From positions 630,001 through 694,000 of the forward strand of contig JAPWDM010000065.1 of the NCBI GenBank assembly GCA_035578155.1: DNA of 64,000 bases. The letters are read 5' to 3'. The stretch comes from Brachynemurus nebulosus (lineage: Eukaryota > Arthropoda > Insecta > Neuroptera > Myrmeleontidae). The stretch's first letter is position 1, and every line of letters starts with the position of its first letter. A program made the translations under genes and the position numbers. This document shows positions 10,492 through 23,029 of this stretch, one piece after another. The notes below the pieces were generated by a model. That model did not search any database and was not told the origin of the DNA. It saw only the letters and a program-made list of their open reading frames with translations.

Positions 10492-10812
10492 TAAATTAAA
10501 GTAAAAAAATGTTTTTTAAGAAAAAGCTTTTATTTAAAAATGGGCTAAAAAAATAAAATAACTTTTGAGTGAAGTTTGAAGCATATGCAACATAATTTAT
10601 AAAAGCTTGAGGGGTTTAATTAAGTTTGGAGACTACTGAAAAGTAAAATAGCTACACTTATATCCAAAACAGAAATAATTAATGATAAGGCCTCAAGCTT
10701 TTATAAATTATGTTGCATATTGTTTCAAACTTCACTCAAAAGTTATATTATTTTTTTAGCCAATTTTTAAATAAAAGCTTTTTCTTAAAAAGCACTTCTT
10801 TACTTTAATTTA
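10492..10812. repeat. Hairpin (fold-back) element, ~120-bp arms
   Basis: The left arm (10492-10612) and right arm (10688-10812) are near-perfect reverse complements with a few short indels. Landmarks are TAAATTAAAGTAAA, AAGAAAAAGCTTTTATTT, AACTTTTGAGTGAAGTTTGA and TTTATAAAAGCTTGAGG. The spacer is about 75 bp. No ORF. Consistent with a fold-back MITE. Confidence 0.7.
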
Positions 10813-10993
10813 TGTTACTTATTTAAATAATTCAAAGAAAATAAAAATATCCATGAGTCTTTATTATAATTTAAACAATTTAAGATATATTTAAAAAAAA
10901 AAATAAATAGTAATTACAGAGTAACTACCGAGTACTGCAAAATTATAAAAAGTCAATTTTTTACATAAAGAACAATTATTATTGCAAACTAAT

Positions 10994-13900
10994 TTAGCAC
11001 TTCCTTTTCTTTTCTTCTAACTTTTTCTTTAATTTTTCTATATCAGCATTTTCTTTTTGTCTCATATATTCCAATTTCTGCCTTTTCTCCTCAATTTCTT
11101 TCAACTGTAATTCAATTTTTCTTTTTTCTCGTATTTTATTTTCCTTTTGCGTAATTGTTTCTTTTTTATCTAAATATGGGTGATATCTTTCCCTGGAACT
11201 TCTTACGAAGGAAATTATACTTTTTGTAACAAAAATTTTTTAGTACCACCTACATTTTTCATTGTATCACATACCATTCTCTGAGCTACTAGAGATTCTT
11301 CCAAAAGATTTTCCACTAACAGTGACTTATTTACGGAGAAGCCACTTTCGACAGATGCATTTCCGTGAGATAATATAATACAAGCTTTGAGCACGGAAAA
11401 TGAATCAACATAATCTTTGTCTTTCCCAATAAGTGAAAAGTAGAACTCATTAATTCCAATTTGTTCCTCTGTACTGCTAAAAAAAGTTTTTAAACTTTTC
11501 TTTCCATTCAGCATTTTCATGCACTTCCATAATTAATTTTTGATAATGTTTTTTTGCTCGATCAGCAGAAACACCACTGATCCAATGAGATTCATGCAGT
11601 TTTTCTAAAACAATATCAACTCTTTTAACACCCAGTGCAGGTTGTGATAATATTATTTTGGAGTCAAAACATGACAAGCCCCGAACGAAAGGAGATTTTC
11701 ATGGACTTTTATCTTCAAGTTTTTTAATCATGGTAATCAAAAGATTTCTGAAATGGTGATAATGGTTTGTCACTCTGAAACCGTCTCAAAAACGGCTCAC
11801 ATTCCAAAATAATGGTATTAAATGCAGCCAATTGTGCATCAAGTAAGGGATCTTTCAAATTTTTTTTTAATATTTGCATATTATGATTATTAGGAATAGC
11901 TTTTTCATTAACAAATTTGTTTATGTTGTTGAAAATTTTTAGACTCCTTTCAATGCAAGGGTCATTTTCTAACCATCTTATAGATGTGAATTTTTGTGGA
12001 AAAAGAGAACGTCCAGTAATTTTCGTGTACAAAGCTTGACGTGCTGAACTATCTTTAAAAAGATTGTACGTTGCTCTTAAAAAATCAAAAACTTTCCAAC
12101 AAACATGATGGCCAGTCTTAATAGCTCCATTTATAGTATGCAATCCACATACGCCAATATCTATTAATTGGTGTTCATTGTGTTCTCTCTGTATTTTTTG
12201 GTTTTTTTTATAAAGCTCAAGTTTACATTGGGTCCATCCATGGACACTTGCAACAATTTTTCTAAAAGCAAACTAGATAAACCCTCTAAAAATCCGTTTA
12301 GCAAATGCTCAGCCGTTGAGCGGCCTAAGAACACGCTTGTTAAGTATCTGTTTTCACTTTATGCTTGACGCTATTCCAATATCAAACATGTAAATTCATT
12401 TGATAACGTTGTACTATGCTATTCAGGGATTCATCGAAACATATTACGTAATTTTCACATTTCCTTACCTCATCTTCTAACGTCAATTTAAAATGTGGAG
12501 CCAAACCATGGTTGATGACATAAGATGCCTTAGTTTTACCTAATGCAAAGTTTTGAGCTATCTTGCTACCCGGGAACATTCTTTTGAAAGCCGCACCAGT
12601 TCTGTTACAGGAATTTAGAGATATCTTATTTGTTACCACTTCCAACGCCTACAATATTTCAGCCGAAGTAACGTCATCTTCATTTATTGTAAACGTTTTG
12701 ATAGTATCATAACGTGATTCTCGAGCTGATGGTTCTTTTGAGTCTTCTTTTGAGTCGCTTGTTCCTTCTTGAACTGTTTCTGCAATTTTATTTTATTTTT
12801 ATTTTTGGAGATATCTGATGTTTGTTTTTTAGCAAAAAATGAAATATTTGGCTGTGTTTTTTTTATGTTCATATTTTTTTATATGTTTTGGACCCTTTGA
12901 ATGAGATATCACGGCTTGTTTCCCCATATTACTTAACTTAAAAGATTTTAAACAAAATTTACAATCATATGCTGCAGTAGGATCATATTTCACTACGTCT
13001 AACCACTCATAAAAGTCTTAATAAAGCTGGGGATCCAACTAGTGATGGCTAGTGAGTGAGTGATTCAATTCAGTGAATTGAATCACTCAACTGATTGATT
13101 GAATTGAATCAGTCAAAAAGAACTGAATCGACTCTTTCAACTCGTGAGTTGAAAGAGTGTGTGCATCATATATACACTCATTCACTCACTCACTTACGAG
13201 TGTATGACATATAAGATTCTATTCAATTGTCATTGTTTCAGTTTACTTATTACAATAGACAGAGCGACAAAGACTTGTTCAAAAATTCTACAAACATCTG
13301 GTTTTTACAACTATATATTAACATAACATAACGTGTATAACGTGTATAATATAGGGTACATGATACTAATGATACTATGGTATGGTAGATAGGTTAGGTA
13401 TATATGCGAGTTCTAAACTTAATATTGTTTTAGAACTAATATTTTAATTTCTTTTTACTATCCTTTACTTTTAAAATCCATAAAACAAATTTTACATCAA
13501 ATTTAGTCCAAATGTCTAATAAACTAATAAAATAATCTAAATAAAAAACATCCCCAATTTTATGTACACTGTAAGATGTAAGTATAGATATTAAAATAAT
13601 TCTAAGAAAAACAATATGTATTTTATTTTACAATATTTTCAAATTTTTAAAATAAAATTTGCCCGTTTATTGTCAGATTATTACGTCTCCAAAAATTAGT
13701 TTTTCTTCAAAACAGCATTGAGTGGATATCTCCCAACATAAAATTATTGTAGATTTTTACAATCAATATTTTTCATTGTTTTCAACTGTGTATTTTTAAT
13801 GTTCCATTAATTTTTTAATTTGTTGTGTCGATTATGTGTATTAATTTTAAGTACATAATTATATTAATTTTATTCGGATACAATAATTATTTCCAAACAC

Positions 13901-14183
13901 TCATTCACTTGAGTGAGTGTTTCACTTGTAAACTGTATGATTGAATTTGTTTGTTGATTCGTACTTGAAGTTGTACCAATAAGTTGTGTAAAGTGAGTGA
14001 GTGGAGCGAGTGATTCAATTCATAAAAACGAGTGAGCGAATTGTGTCAAGTGAGTGAGTGATTCAATTCATTGAATCGACTCATCACAGTGAGCGGATTC
14101 AAAAGATTCAACTCACTAAAAAGAGTGATTATTCCCACAACTAGATCCAACCACTGTCGGTTAAGTGTGCACTGTTTATTCAT
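10994..14183 (-). pseudogene. hAT transposase gene, decayed and split by a nested element
   Basis: The minus-strand start is probably the ATG at 14183 (MNKQCTLNRQWLDP). After the nested element the frame resumes near 13031 with DFYEWLDVVKYDP and a BED-type zinc finger (CKFC...HSKGPKH) near 12900-12965. The transposase core follows: YVICFDESLNSIVQ (12382-12645) and a segment at 11724-12143. The C-terminal dimerisation motif, SVLKACIILSHGNASVESGF, lies within 11215-11520. A charged coiled-coil tail ends at the TAA at 10994. At least five frame breaks or stops separate the pieces. The role was transposition of a hAT element whose own ends I could not place. Domain order and the hAT dimerisation motif make the family assignment fairly secure. 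Confidence 0.75.
13040..14143. mobile_element. Non-autonomous hAT element nested in the hAT gene, 8-bp target duplication
   Basis: The perfect 8-bp direct repeat GATCCAAC flanks the element at 13032-13039 and 14144-14151, the target-site length of hAT elements. The ends read TAGTGATGG at the left and, inverted, TAGTTGTGG at the right. Both end regions are rich in GTGAGTGAGTGATTCAATTC repeats and their inverses. There is no coding region in its 1104 bp. Removing it with one repeat copy rejoins the flanking hAT reading frame, which confirms the boundaries. Confidence 0.85.
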
Positions 14184-14904
14184 TACCACCAACACAATTT
14201 TTTATCAAATTACGTACCTAGTTTATTTTTTAAATGTAAAAAATTCTAATTAATAGAACATAAACAACACTGGTTATTGTACTTGTTCCAACCGTCTTTG
14301 AAATGAAACATACATAAAAAATAACAATGAATAATATACATTCCTTTTTACTGATAGATTTAAAATTAATTGTTACGTTAAGTATCATACACAGAAAAAA
14401 ATATTAAAAACAAACATATTAAAGTACTAAACGGTAATACAATAAATCAAATACTTAAAATTTTTTCCAGAAAACAAATTTAATTAGCTTACCATTTTCA
14501 AGATACTTAAAAGCCCCTATACCGGAACACTACTTTTAGGTGTGTAATTAAACTGGCTTATAAAAATTGACAAATAAATTAAACACCCATTTTCTTTTTT
14601 TATAAGCTTGAAGGAAAGTTTTTTTACTCCAATATACATGTTTTTAAAAAAATACAACCAGAAATTTTTATTTATTAATGTTTTTTTTTTTTTTTTTTAC
14701 AAAATGTCGACATATATATCCAAACAAAGAAACATTAATGACACTGGGAGTTGGGAACCGATATACAAACAGACGTATAATATGAGTAATATGACACATA
14801 GAGTGACATCTAGACGTCAAAATAGGAAACATAGAATGTTTTAAGTATCAGACGTAAATCAAGAATCAAAATACTGTATTCAACAAAAATTGTTTAATAT
14901 ATAC
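14184..14904. other. No gene seen
   Basis: AT-rich flank between the hAT gene start and the Gypsy 5' LTR. It may hold the hAT element's upstream end, but I could not identify it. Confidence 0.4.
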
Positions 14905-15264
14905 TGTAGCGACCAGACTCCGAACACCCAACGAACAGACTACATACCAACGAACAGACCACATACCAACGAATAGACTACATACCAACGAACAGACCGC
15001 ATAGCAACGAACAGACCACATACAAACGAACAAACCATATACAAACAAACGAACACATACCATGGTAACGGCAGAGAAATTTCCGAAAGAGGACACAGAG
15101 TAACAGCGACGCCACGCCGTTGAGTACAACTACCCGCGAATTTTTATCCAGCAAAATCTTTATATTGTTATTCTTAAAATTTTGTTTTTATCTCGAAATA
15201 TATAACCTGTTAACATAAGTGTACGCTTTTTATTTATTTTTCGGGGTTAGTAACCAAAAAACCA
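14905..15264 (+). repeat. 5' LTR with 19-bp tandem units
   Basis: It starts TGTAGCGACCAGACTCCGAA and aligns with the 3' LTR throughout. Positions 14928-15040 hold tandem 19-bp units of the type AACGAACAGACCACATACC, about five full and some degenerate. The LTR ends in GTAACCAAAAAACCA. Confidence 0.85.
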
Positions 15265-15267
15265 ACA

Positions 15268-15288
15268 GTAGTGACCACCGACGTGATC
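15268..15288 (+). promoter_or_regulatory. Primer-binding site, tRNA-Trp-like
   Basis: GTGACCACCGACGTGA lies just after the 5' LTR. It resembles the complement of the 3' end of tRNA-Trp, with one extra base. A tRNA-Trp primer is typical of CsRn1-clade Gypsy elements. Confidence 0.55.
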
Positions 15289-15346
15289 TTGAATCAAGTG
15301 TTTTAAGCGTGAAAGAATATCCAAACAACTCAACTCCTACACGAGG

Positions 15347-16237
15347 ATGTTTCCCGAAAACGCTCCCGGTGAACCACAAAATACGCTTAGTGATGTCAGT
15401 GGCGGACGACCACCAGAAGCATTTGTTGTTTCATCTACACGATTCGAATTACCACAATTTATCCGGCAGAACGTACGTTTATGGTTCGCACAAATCGAAC
15501 AACGTTTAATGCTACACCGCATTATGAACAAAAATTCGCGATTCGCAATCGTGGCATCAAATTTACCACCAGAAGTTACTGCACAAGTCTCCGATTTACT
15601 GTTCAAGCCGCCGACGGTCGAACCATATACCGTTTTGAAAGCACGGCTCATTCAAGAATACGAAGACAGCGCAACTCAGAAGACGAACAAACTATTGGAA
15701 GAATGCAAACTCGGGGACCAGAAACCCACAACACTCCTAAGAAAAATGCGACAGTTGGCTAATTCACGAGTAACGGACGAATTTTTATTCAATCTATTCC
15801 TACAACGGCTTCCTGAACACATCAGAACCGTCCTAACAACAACTGGCGTTACCGATCTGGATAAAGCCGCACAAGCCGCAGACAAAGCGTTAGAATAGAC
15901 GCGACACGCTTGGAGAGCTGCTCCCGTAACGGAAATAGAAACCCCTCAACGAGAATTCAGAGCGCCAGATCAAACGACAACACTGGTTTCTCTCCAACAA
16001 CAAGTTTTGGCGCTTACGGAATCGGTAAGTCGATTAACCGCAACCATAAATACAATAAACCGTCGACCACGCTCGCGATCAAGAACGCGCTCTCCCGGAT
16101 TAACTCGCCACAGACAAGGCCAAACACACGAATATTGCTGGTACCACTTTAAATTCGGTTTCGCCGTGAAAAGTTGCCGCGAACCATGCAACTTCTTAAA
16201 TAATCGATCACCAGGAAACGACCAGATGCATCATTAG
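15347..16237 (+). pseudogene. Gag of the CsRn1-type Gypsy element
   Basis: The frame opens at the ATG at 15347 (MFPENAPGEPQ) with a capsid-like helical domain containing FVVSSTRFELPQF and LRKMRQLANSRV. It is broken by a TAG at 15896-15898 and then continues in the same frame through an Arg-rich tract. The C-terminal finger is CWYH...KSCREPC, matching CX2HX9CX3C, near 16137-16190. Such fingers bind the element RNA in the nucleocapsid. The frame ends at the TAG at 16235-16237. The family connection with pol is lost through small indels at about 16220 and 16275. Confidence 0.75.
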
Positions 16238-19200
16238 CGACGACAAATGAGGCATCACCACACGTATCCCGTCCCTTTTTGTAACTGACCGTCGCACGTC
16301 CCTAAAGTTTCTCGTCTACACGGGCGCTGATAATTCTATTCTACCGGCAACGGCCAAAGACAAACGTCACCGCGGCGATTTTAAATTATTTGCCGCGAAC
16401 GATACACCAATAATGACGTACGGAGAACGCATGTTACAACTAGATTTCGGCCTAAGGCGGGATTTTAAATGGCCTTTCGTAATCGCAGACGTATTATCAC
16501 CGATATTAGGAGCTGATTTTCTAGCCTATTTCGGTTTATTACCAGACATACGGCACAGATGACTTGTGGACCAAACTACAAAATTATGCACGAGAGCCAT
16601 ATTAAAAACAACGAATACATTCGAGGCAACAACGTTCAGGAAGAAAACAGAATTCACTCAGTTACTGAAAGAATTTCCCGGTATAATACAGCCATGCACG
16701 CGTAGATCATCAGTAGCTTTACATAAAACCGAACATGTATTTGAAACAGTTGGACCGCCGATAACTGCTTAAGCACGATGTTTACCGCTCGCGAAACTTG
16801 CAGCCGTAAAATTAGCATTTCAATCCATCTTGGAAAATGGTGAAGCACGACCATCGAAAAGTCCGTGGGCTTCACCTTTACACATGACATCGAAATTAAA
16901 CGGAGGATGGCGCATGTGTGGAGACTACCGCGCTTTAAACGCCCGCACAAAACAGGACCAATACCCTGTACCCCATATACAAGATTTTAACACAAACCTT
17001 GCAGGGTGTGCGGTATTCACAAAACTAGACGTCGTACGAGCTTATTATTAAATCCCAGTAGCGGCCCAAGATGTCGAAAAAACTGCAGTGATAACGCCGT
17101 TCGAATTATTTGAGTTTCTCGCCATGCCATTTGGACTCCGAAATACGGCTCAAACATTCCAACGATTTATAGATAACTTACTCCGAGGACTCAATCACGC
17201 TTACACATACATCGACGACATTTTAATCGCGTCAAAAAATCAAACCGAACATCAGGAACACGTTCGAAGAGTCCTTAGTCGATTACATGACGCGGGCTTA
17301 ACCATTAATTCGGCGAAATGCCAATTCGAACGGGAATCTGTACCCTTTTTGGGCTACATCGTTAATGTTCAAGGAGTAGCCCATCTCCCCGATCGCGTAG
17401 CCGCCATTACCGAATATCCTAAACCGAAAACAGTTGCCACACTACGCAAGTTTTTGGGGATGATCAACTTTTACCGACGCTGCCTAAATGGAGCCGCTCA
17501 GATCCATTTAAAACTATACGCCCTCATTAAAACCACAAAAAACGAGACAAAACTCCGATAGAATGGACCGAAGAAACGGAAAACGCGTACAAGGAACTCA
17601 TAAACCGGTTGACAAACGCGACATTACTGCACCATCCGGAAGAAAACTTACCACTCGCGTTATCCACCGACGCATCCACGACATCTATTGGCGCGACATT
17701 ACACCAAATCCGAAATAAGGTTTGTGAGCCGTTAGCATTTTTCTCACGAAAACTAACTACCGCGGAAGCCAATTATAGCACGTACGATCGCGAACTACTT
17801 GCCATTTATGCAGCAATAAAATATTTCCGACAATGGGTCGAAGGCAGAAACTTTTCAATCTACACGGACCACCGACCACTGACGTACGCCTTTTTCCAAA
17901 ATAACGAAAAAGCATCACCACGTCAGCAGCGACATCTCGACTACATCGGACAGTTCTCAACAGACATCCGATACATCAAAGATTCCGAGAACATACCCGC
18001 CGATGCACTCTCAAGAATTGCGGCAATCCATACATCGACCTTAATCCCATATGACGAAATAGCTCAAGCACAACAGGCAGACATCGAATTTCAAACACTA
18101 TTAACAGGAAATAACACGAGTTTGAAATTCGAAGGACAAAAGATTCCCGACTGCAACTTAATATTATTTTGCGATGTGAGCTCAAACGCGGCACGAATAT
18201 ATATTCCGGCACAATTCCGACGAAACGTATTCAGCGCTACACACAACATATCCCATCCAGGAATACGTTCCACATTTCGATTGCTCACCCGTCGTTTCAT
18301 TTGGCCTGGGATGAAGAAAGATTGTACCACATGGGCACGCGCGTGTATAGCATGTCAACGTGCAAACATCGGGCGCCACACTAAAACTCTACTTGGAGAA
18401 TTCCCGGCAACCAGACGATTTGAACATATCCACGTGGATATCGTAGGACCACTACCCCAATCACAAAATAAACGATATTGCGTCACGATAATCGATCGAG
18501 CATCACGTTGGCCCGAAGCCATCCCCACGAATGACATTTCAGCAGAAGCCGTCAGCGAAATCTTAATTCGTCATTGGGTCGCAAGATTTGGGACCCCCGC
18601 TACGATCACAACCGATCAGGGGCGCCAGTTCGAAAGTAATTTATTTAAAAACCTCGCCGTTTTACTCGGAGCAAAACACATCCGTACGACCGCCTACCAT
18701 CCACAAGCAAACGGACGGGTAGAATCGTTTCATCGTACGCTAAAAGCAGCGATCATGGCGCAAGAAACCGAAAATTGGGTAGGCGTATTACCGCTAGTAT
18801 TGCTCGGTTTAAGAGCTACATTCAATTCTGACGATAAAGTTTCACCAGCTCAAATTACATACGCAGAACTTCGTCTACCAGGTGATTTTTTCACCGACAA
18901 TGACGACCAGCGTGACATCGAAGATCGCCCGGCCCTGGTACAGCAAATTCGTGAAGGAATGCGCCAGTTTAACGGAAAATCTCGGAATCACGGACTCCAA
19001 CCGATATATGTACCAAAATCGTTAAATGAATCATCCCACGTTTTCCTACGAATCGACACTCAACGACGGTCTTTGTAGCCACCATACACCGGTCCATACC
19101 AGATATTACAACTGGACCCGAAAACAGTGAGGATCGATTTAGATGATACACTAATCACAGTATCGGTCGATCGGGTAAAACCAGCATTCATGTCAACAGG

Positions 19201-19360
19201 GAATTCCGACAATACCACCAGAAGCCCACCATTCACACAACTCGCTGATCCTATGGGAAACGACACACCAGGTACATCAAAACAACCGAGACGTTCCAAC
19301 CGAAAAATCAAGTTTCCCCAAAAACTTTCGAACTACATCGGTCCAATGCGACGCCCGTAG
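16222..19360 (+). pseudogene. Pol of the CsRn1-type Gypsy element
   Basis: The protease begins near 16278. Its active site reads YTGADNSILP near 16317, with Tyr where the catalytic Asp belongs. RT follows, with the catalytic YIDD at 17208-17219. RNase H is at about 17650-17990. The integrase has an HHCC finger (HNISH, CIAC) and a DD35E triad (Asp near 18438, Asp 18614, Glu 18722), then a GPY-type module near 19090. In-frame stops are at 16560, 16770, 17049 and 19076. A 1-nt loss in the A run at 17537-17542 shifts the frame before RNase H. Integrase through the pol end is the best-preserved part. The protein would have copied and inserted the element. Confidence 0.85.
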
Positions 19361-19411
19361 CTTGATAGTGTTTTAAAAAAATCTTCAGGACAACCCAATC
19401 CATAACGTTGT

Positions 19412-19428
19412 CACTGGAGGAGGAGTGA
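19412..19428 (+). promoter_or_regulatory. Polypurine tract
   Basis: A purine-rich run, TGGAGGAGGAGTGA, lies immediately before the 3' LTR and is the expected plus-strand primer site. Confidence 0.6.
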
Positions 19429-19800
19429 TGCAGCGACCAGACTCCGAACACCTAACGAACAGACTACATACCAACGAACAGACTGCATACCAACGAACAG
19501 ACCACATACCAACGAACAGACTACATACCAACGAACAGACCGCATACCAACGAACAGATCACATACAAACGAACAGACCATAAACGAATACATACCACGG
19601 TAACGGCAGAGAAATTTCCGGAAGAGGACATAGAGTAACAGCGACGCCACGCCGTTGAGTACAACCACCCGCGAATTTTTATCCAGTAAAATCTTTAATT
19701 TATATTGTTATTCTTATAATTTTATTTTTATCTCGAAATATATAACGTGTTAACATAAGTGTACGCCTTTTATTTTTCGGGGTTAGTAACCAAAAAACCA
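19429..19800 (+). repeat. 3' LTR with 19-bp tandem units
   Basis: It starts TGCAGCGACCAGACTCCGAA and ends AACCAAAAAACCA. It carries one more 19-bp AACGAACAGAC-type unit than the 5' LTR. Scattered substitutions relative to the 5' LTR indicate an old insertion. Confidence 0.85.
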
Positions 19801-19802
19801 AG

Positions 19803-19906
<104 letters not shown>

Positions 19907-19909
19907 GTA

Positions 19910-20233
19910 AGGAAACATTAAATTCGAAAAACAATCATTCTATTAATAATAATTTTTGTTATCAGAGGTTTCTTTCAGAAATAACTTCATTAGTATATAA
20001 ATACTAATATATTAATGTGAAAACCGTTCACACATATTATCGCGTTCGGGTATAGGGGCTTTTACGTTATTTGCATAATTAAATTCTTACCCCAGTTTTT
20101 GAAGGGCGATTTCACCCCTTCAGACCTGTTTTCCTCAGATAAAAAAAATATACGGGTCTCTTAAATTTCGACAAAGAATAACATATTCCGGTGTCATCGA
20201 AATCGGAGAGGGACACCTCGGAATGTTTCCTTG
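19910..20233. mobile_element. Tc5-like element, right end only
   Basis: The segment ends in GGAATGTTTCCTTG followed by TAA (20234-20236), the same terminus and target triplet as the elements at 24720-28344 and 58376-59527. Upstream it carries AAGGGCGATTTCACCCCTTC and a following poly-A/ATACGGGTCTC piece, in the same order as the 24720-28344 TIR. No left end was found; the (TA)n tract and the Gypsy insertion border it. Confidence 0.5.
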
Positions 20234-20236
20234 TAA

Positions 20237-23029
20237 GTTTTATCTTTATGATAATTATGACAACTACCAAAAAAAAAAATTTAGTTATCTAAATTTTTGT
20301 TGGACCCCTGTAGATTTGTAGTTGTTGCGCCACTGGTGTGTGGACTCTCACAGAACAAAAACTATTTAGTTTAGCTACTTGTTTTAGTAACTTGCTTTAG
20401 CTATTAAACACGTGTAAATTCGGCATCATTGTGTGTAGACATCCACTTAACAAAAAAAATAAAAAAGTTAAATTACTTCCCTAAGTTACTTATTTAAGAT
20501 ACTGGACATTTATAAACTCGGCATTGTCAGCATGGGGCCGATGGGCCGATGGACAAAATATGGCCTATCTTTATCCACCTTTTTTCTGATATAGTCCTGG
20601 GCTCAAGTCTTATCATGAGAATGGCTATAGTAGCCAAATTTTCCATTCGGACAAGAATATAGGTACCTGTAACTATTTATAAAATAATTCAATGTGCAAA
20701 GGAAAAGAGTTCGTTCTTTGTCAAGGACATAAATGTATTAAATAACTTACAAAACTACTCAAATGGAAAAAATGTTCCCTTTTTACTTCCTTTATGATAA
20801 CGTATTTCCTCATTTATTTTTCTGTCAAATTTCAGTATCTTAATCAATAACTGGATATTTCGGTCATTAATTTTACTTATTATACTTACTCTGTTACAGC
20901 ATTATATTGCCCATTTAGTAATTTCTTTAACCCCGGGATAACAAAATCAAACAGCAAAAGAGAGAAAATAAACAAACAAGAGAAAAGGGTGGCGAAAACA
21001 AAATTACATTCATATAAAATAATTATTGAATATTATTTATATGTACATATTATAATGAATGGCTGAATGTATTTTCACGTGTTCGGCAGAATTTATCGGA
21101 ATGAAATGAAAGGAAATTATTTGAAAAAGAGTTAGCGTGTCATGTGCGAACAACAATATCTTTCACGCCTCACAGCCAAGATTTATAGTATATTTAATTA
21201 TATATGTATGTGTTAAAGATAAAAACCGCACCTATTTAGATTAATGGCAAATTACTGGTAAAGAAAAAATATATAAATCACTCGCTAAATCACATACGGC
21301 AATATCTATCTAACCACACATAACTTATAGTACCTCCGTGTGTGCTTGTTGTGCATACCGATATGCGGTTCGTATATTATGTATTTAAATTCTAATAGGT
21401 GTATAACATTTTGATTAACTGCCACACATCAGACTGCCTTATTAACCAAAAGTAAAACGGTAGGTGTCATGTTTTAGTTGTGTATTTTTAAAATCATTAA
21501 GTTGATCCGTACAGAAGATTAGTTTTGATTACGGAGCTTTTTAATATTTCCGTTGTCACTTTTAATGTTATGACCGTCACTCATTCCGTCATTCTAATTT
21601 ACTGACTGGTTGATTTATCCTTACGCTACAAATTATCGGACTGTAGCCAAAGGCGGGGACCATGGCCATAACTACACATATATAACTATTAGGTCAGTCA
21701 AACCAAAATAAGATCAAATTTCGGAAAAATTGGCATAGAGCTGGAAATTAGTGCAGACCTTAACTGCATTATTATAAACAAAATGTCAAAAGTCGCCATT
21801 TATCCCACTTATGCTAAAAATTTTATTCAAGGTCAAAAGCTAAGAAAATAGGTTTTTCGTAAATATCTCGTAAACGGTAAAAGTAGATTGTTTAGAAGTT
21901 TATATTATACTCAAGGGGCCAAACTACTATATGATAGTTAGCATTCCGGCTGCGCCAGAATTTTACGTCATCAAACTTGGCAGCGAAGCCTCCCCACTCT
22001 CTATGGTTAGATACATATTTAGAGTTTGTGTTTGTATGTGTAGTATAGTGGATGTTAGTATGTGTGATACTCGTTATGTATGTAGTTCGAGGTGCGAGGT
22101 GGGAGTGGGTACATACTATCGAACAACTAAATGGATGTATCTGCTACTACCACGATCTAACAATCAAGAGTCACCATCTAACAATGGTTGTTTACTCTTG
22201 TAGAGGATTTTAAAAATTTAGAATGTAATATTTTTACACAAAGTAGATAGAGAAAAAGACGCTACATTTAAGACCAAAATAAGCATTTTTTGCGCAATTC
22301 GTCGTTTACGTCATAATTACGGTACATATTAGAATTTTTAGAAAAAGACAATAATACAATTATTTATTATTTAAATTTTCCGCTATGAGAAATTCACCAA
22401 ATTCGCCATCTACGTCCTCACGATCTGCGTGTCGGCATACTTTTCTCCATCCACTTTGATTCTACATAACATGCTCTCTTTTCTACGCTACCATCAAAGT
22501 AGATTTAATGAATTTTCTTCCCATGATTTCCCTTGTAGATATAATACACAATTTATTTTAATGATTTGAAAAGTCACTTTACTATATCCTACTTCCTATC
22601 CTGAACTTTTACCGTGAAATTTCTTGCTGAAAGAACTTGCTTCAATCGTTGTAAGGGCTCTTCTGCTAAAGTTGAACTTTTCGGTGTAATAATCAGAATG
22701 ATATTAGTACATTACATTTTACATGGAAAGTGGTATAACCGCCCCAAGTATCTACATTTATGTCAACATTGTCTTCAACATATTGAATAAATGATCCAAT
22801 TTCTGTAAGTAAGGTATGAAGCTGGTAGTAAAGCACTACTGCCATCCCATACATCATAGTATCATTGTGCGATGTACCAAAAGAGAAAAAAATTTGTACG
22901 AGTTATTCTGTGGTACGAGTTATTTTGACCCACACTGTCGGTGGGGAAAAAGAGACACCAATTTACAGTATCGGAATAGAAGATTTAAGCCGAACAGCAG
23001 TTACGATATAGTAGCTGAGAATAGTTGTG
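20237..23029. other. No gene recognised
   Basis: Mixed AT-rich sequence. ORFs at 21931-22203 (90 codons) and 22816-23124 (102 codons) have no motif I know. The first has a Cys/Val-rich middle and the second runs into the next TIR element. I see no domain, RNA gene or clear repeat. Confidence 0.4.

Larger units (their letters stand above)
14905..19800 (+). mobile_element. Gypsy LTR retrotransposon, CsRn1 type
   Basis: Two LTRs (14905-15264 and 19429-19800) bracket gag and pol in the order gag, protease, RT, RNase H, integrase. The primer-binding site resembles one for tRNA-Trp, and gag ends in a CX2HX9CX3C finger; both are hallmarks of the CsRn1 clade. Pol has several stops and frameshifts, so the copy is dead. 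No target duplication could be read because the right LTR runs straight into a (TA)n tract. There is no envelope gene. Confidence 0.85.

Noticed and set aside
14866..15129. Minus-strand ORF rich in VCSLVCGLFVGMWSVRWY-like repeats (also 19411-19668)
   Set aside because: It is the translation of the 19-bp tandem units of the LTR, not a gene.
15337..18537. Minus-strand and off-frame ORFs within the Gypsy element
   Set aside because: Shadows of gag and pol.
21931..22203. A host protein gene of 90 codons
   Set aside because: No domain, no splice context and no second copy; likely chance.
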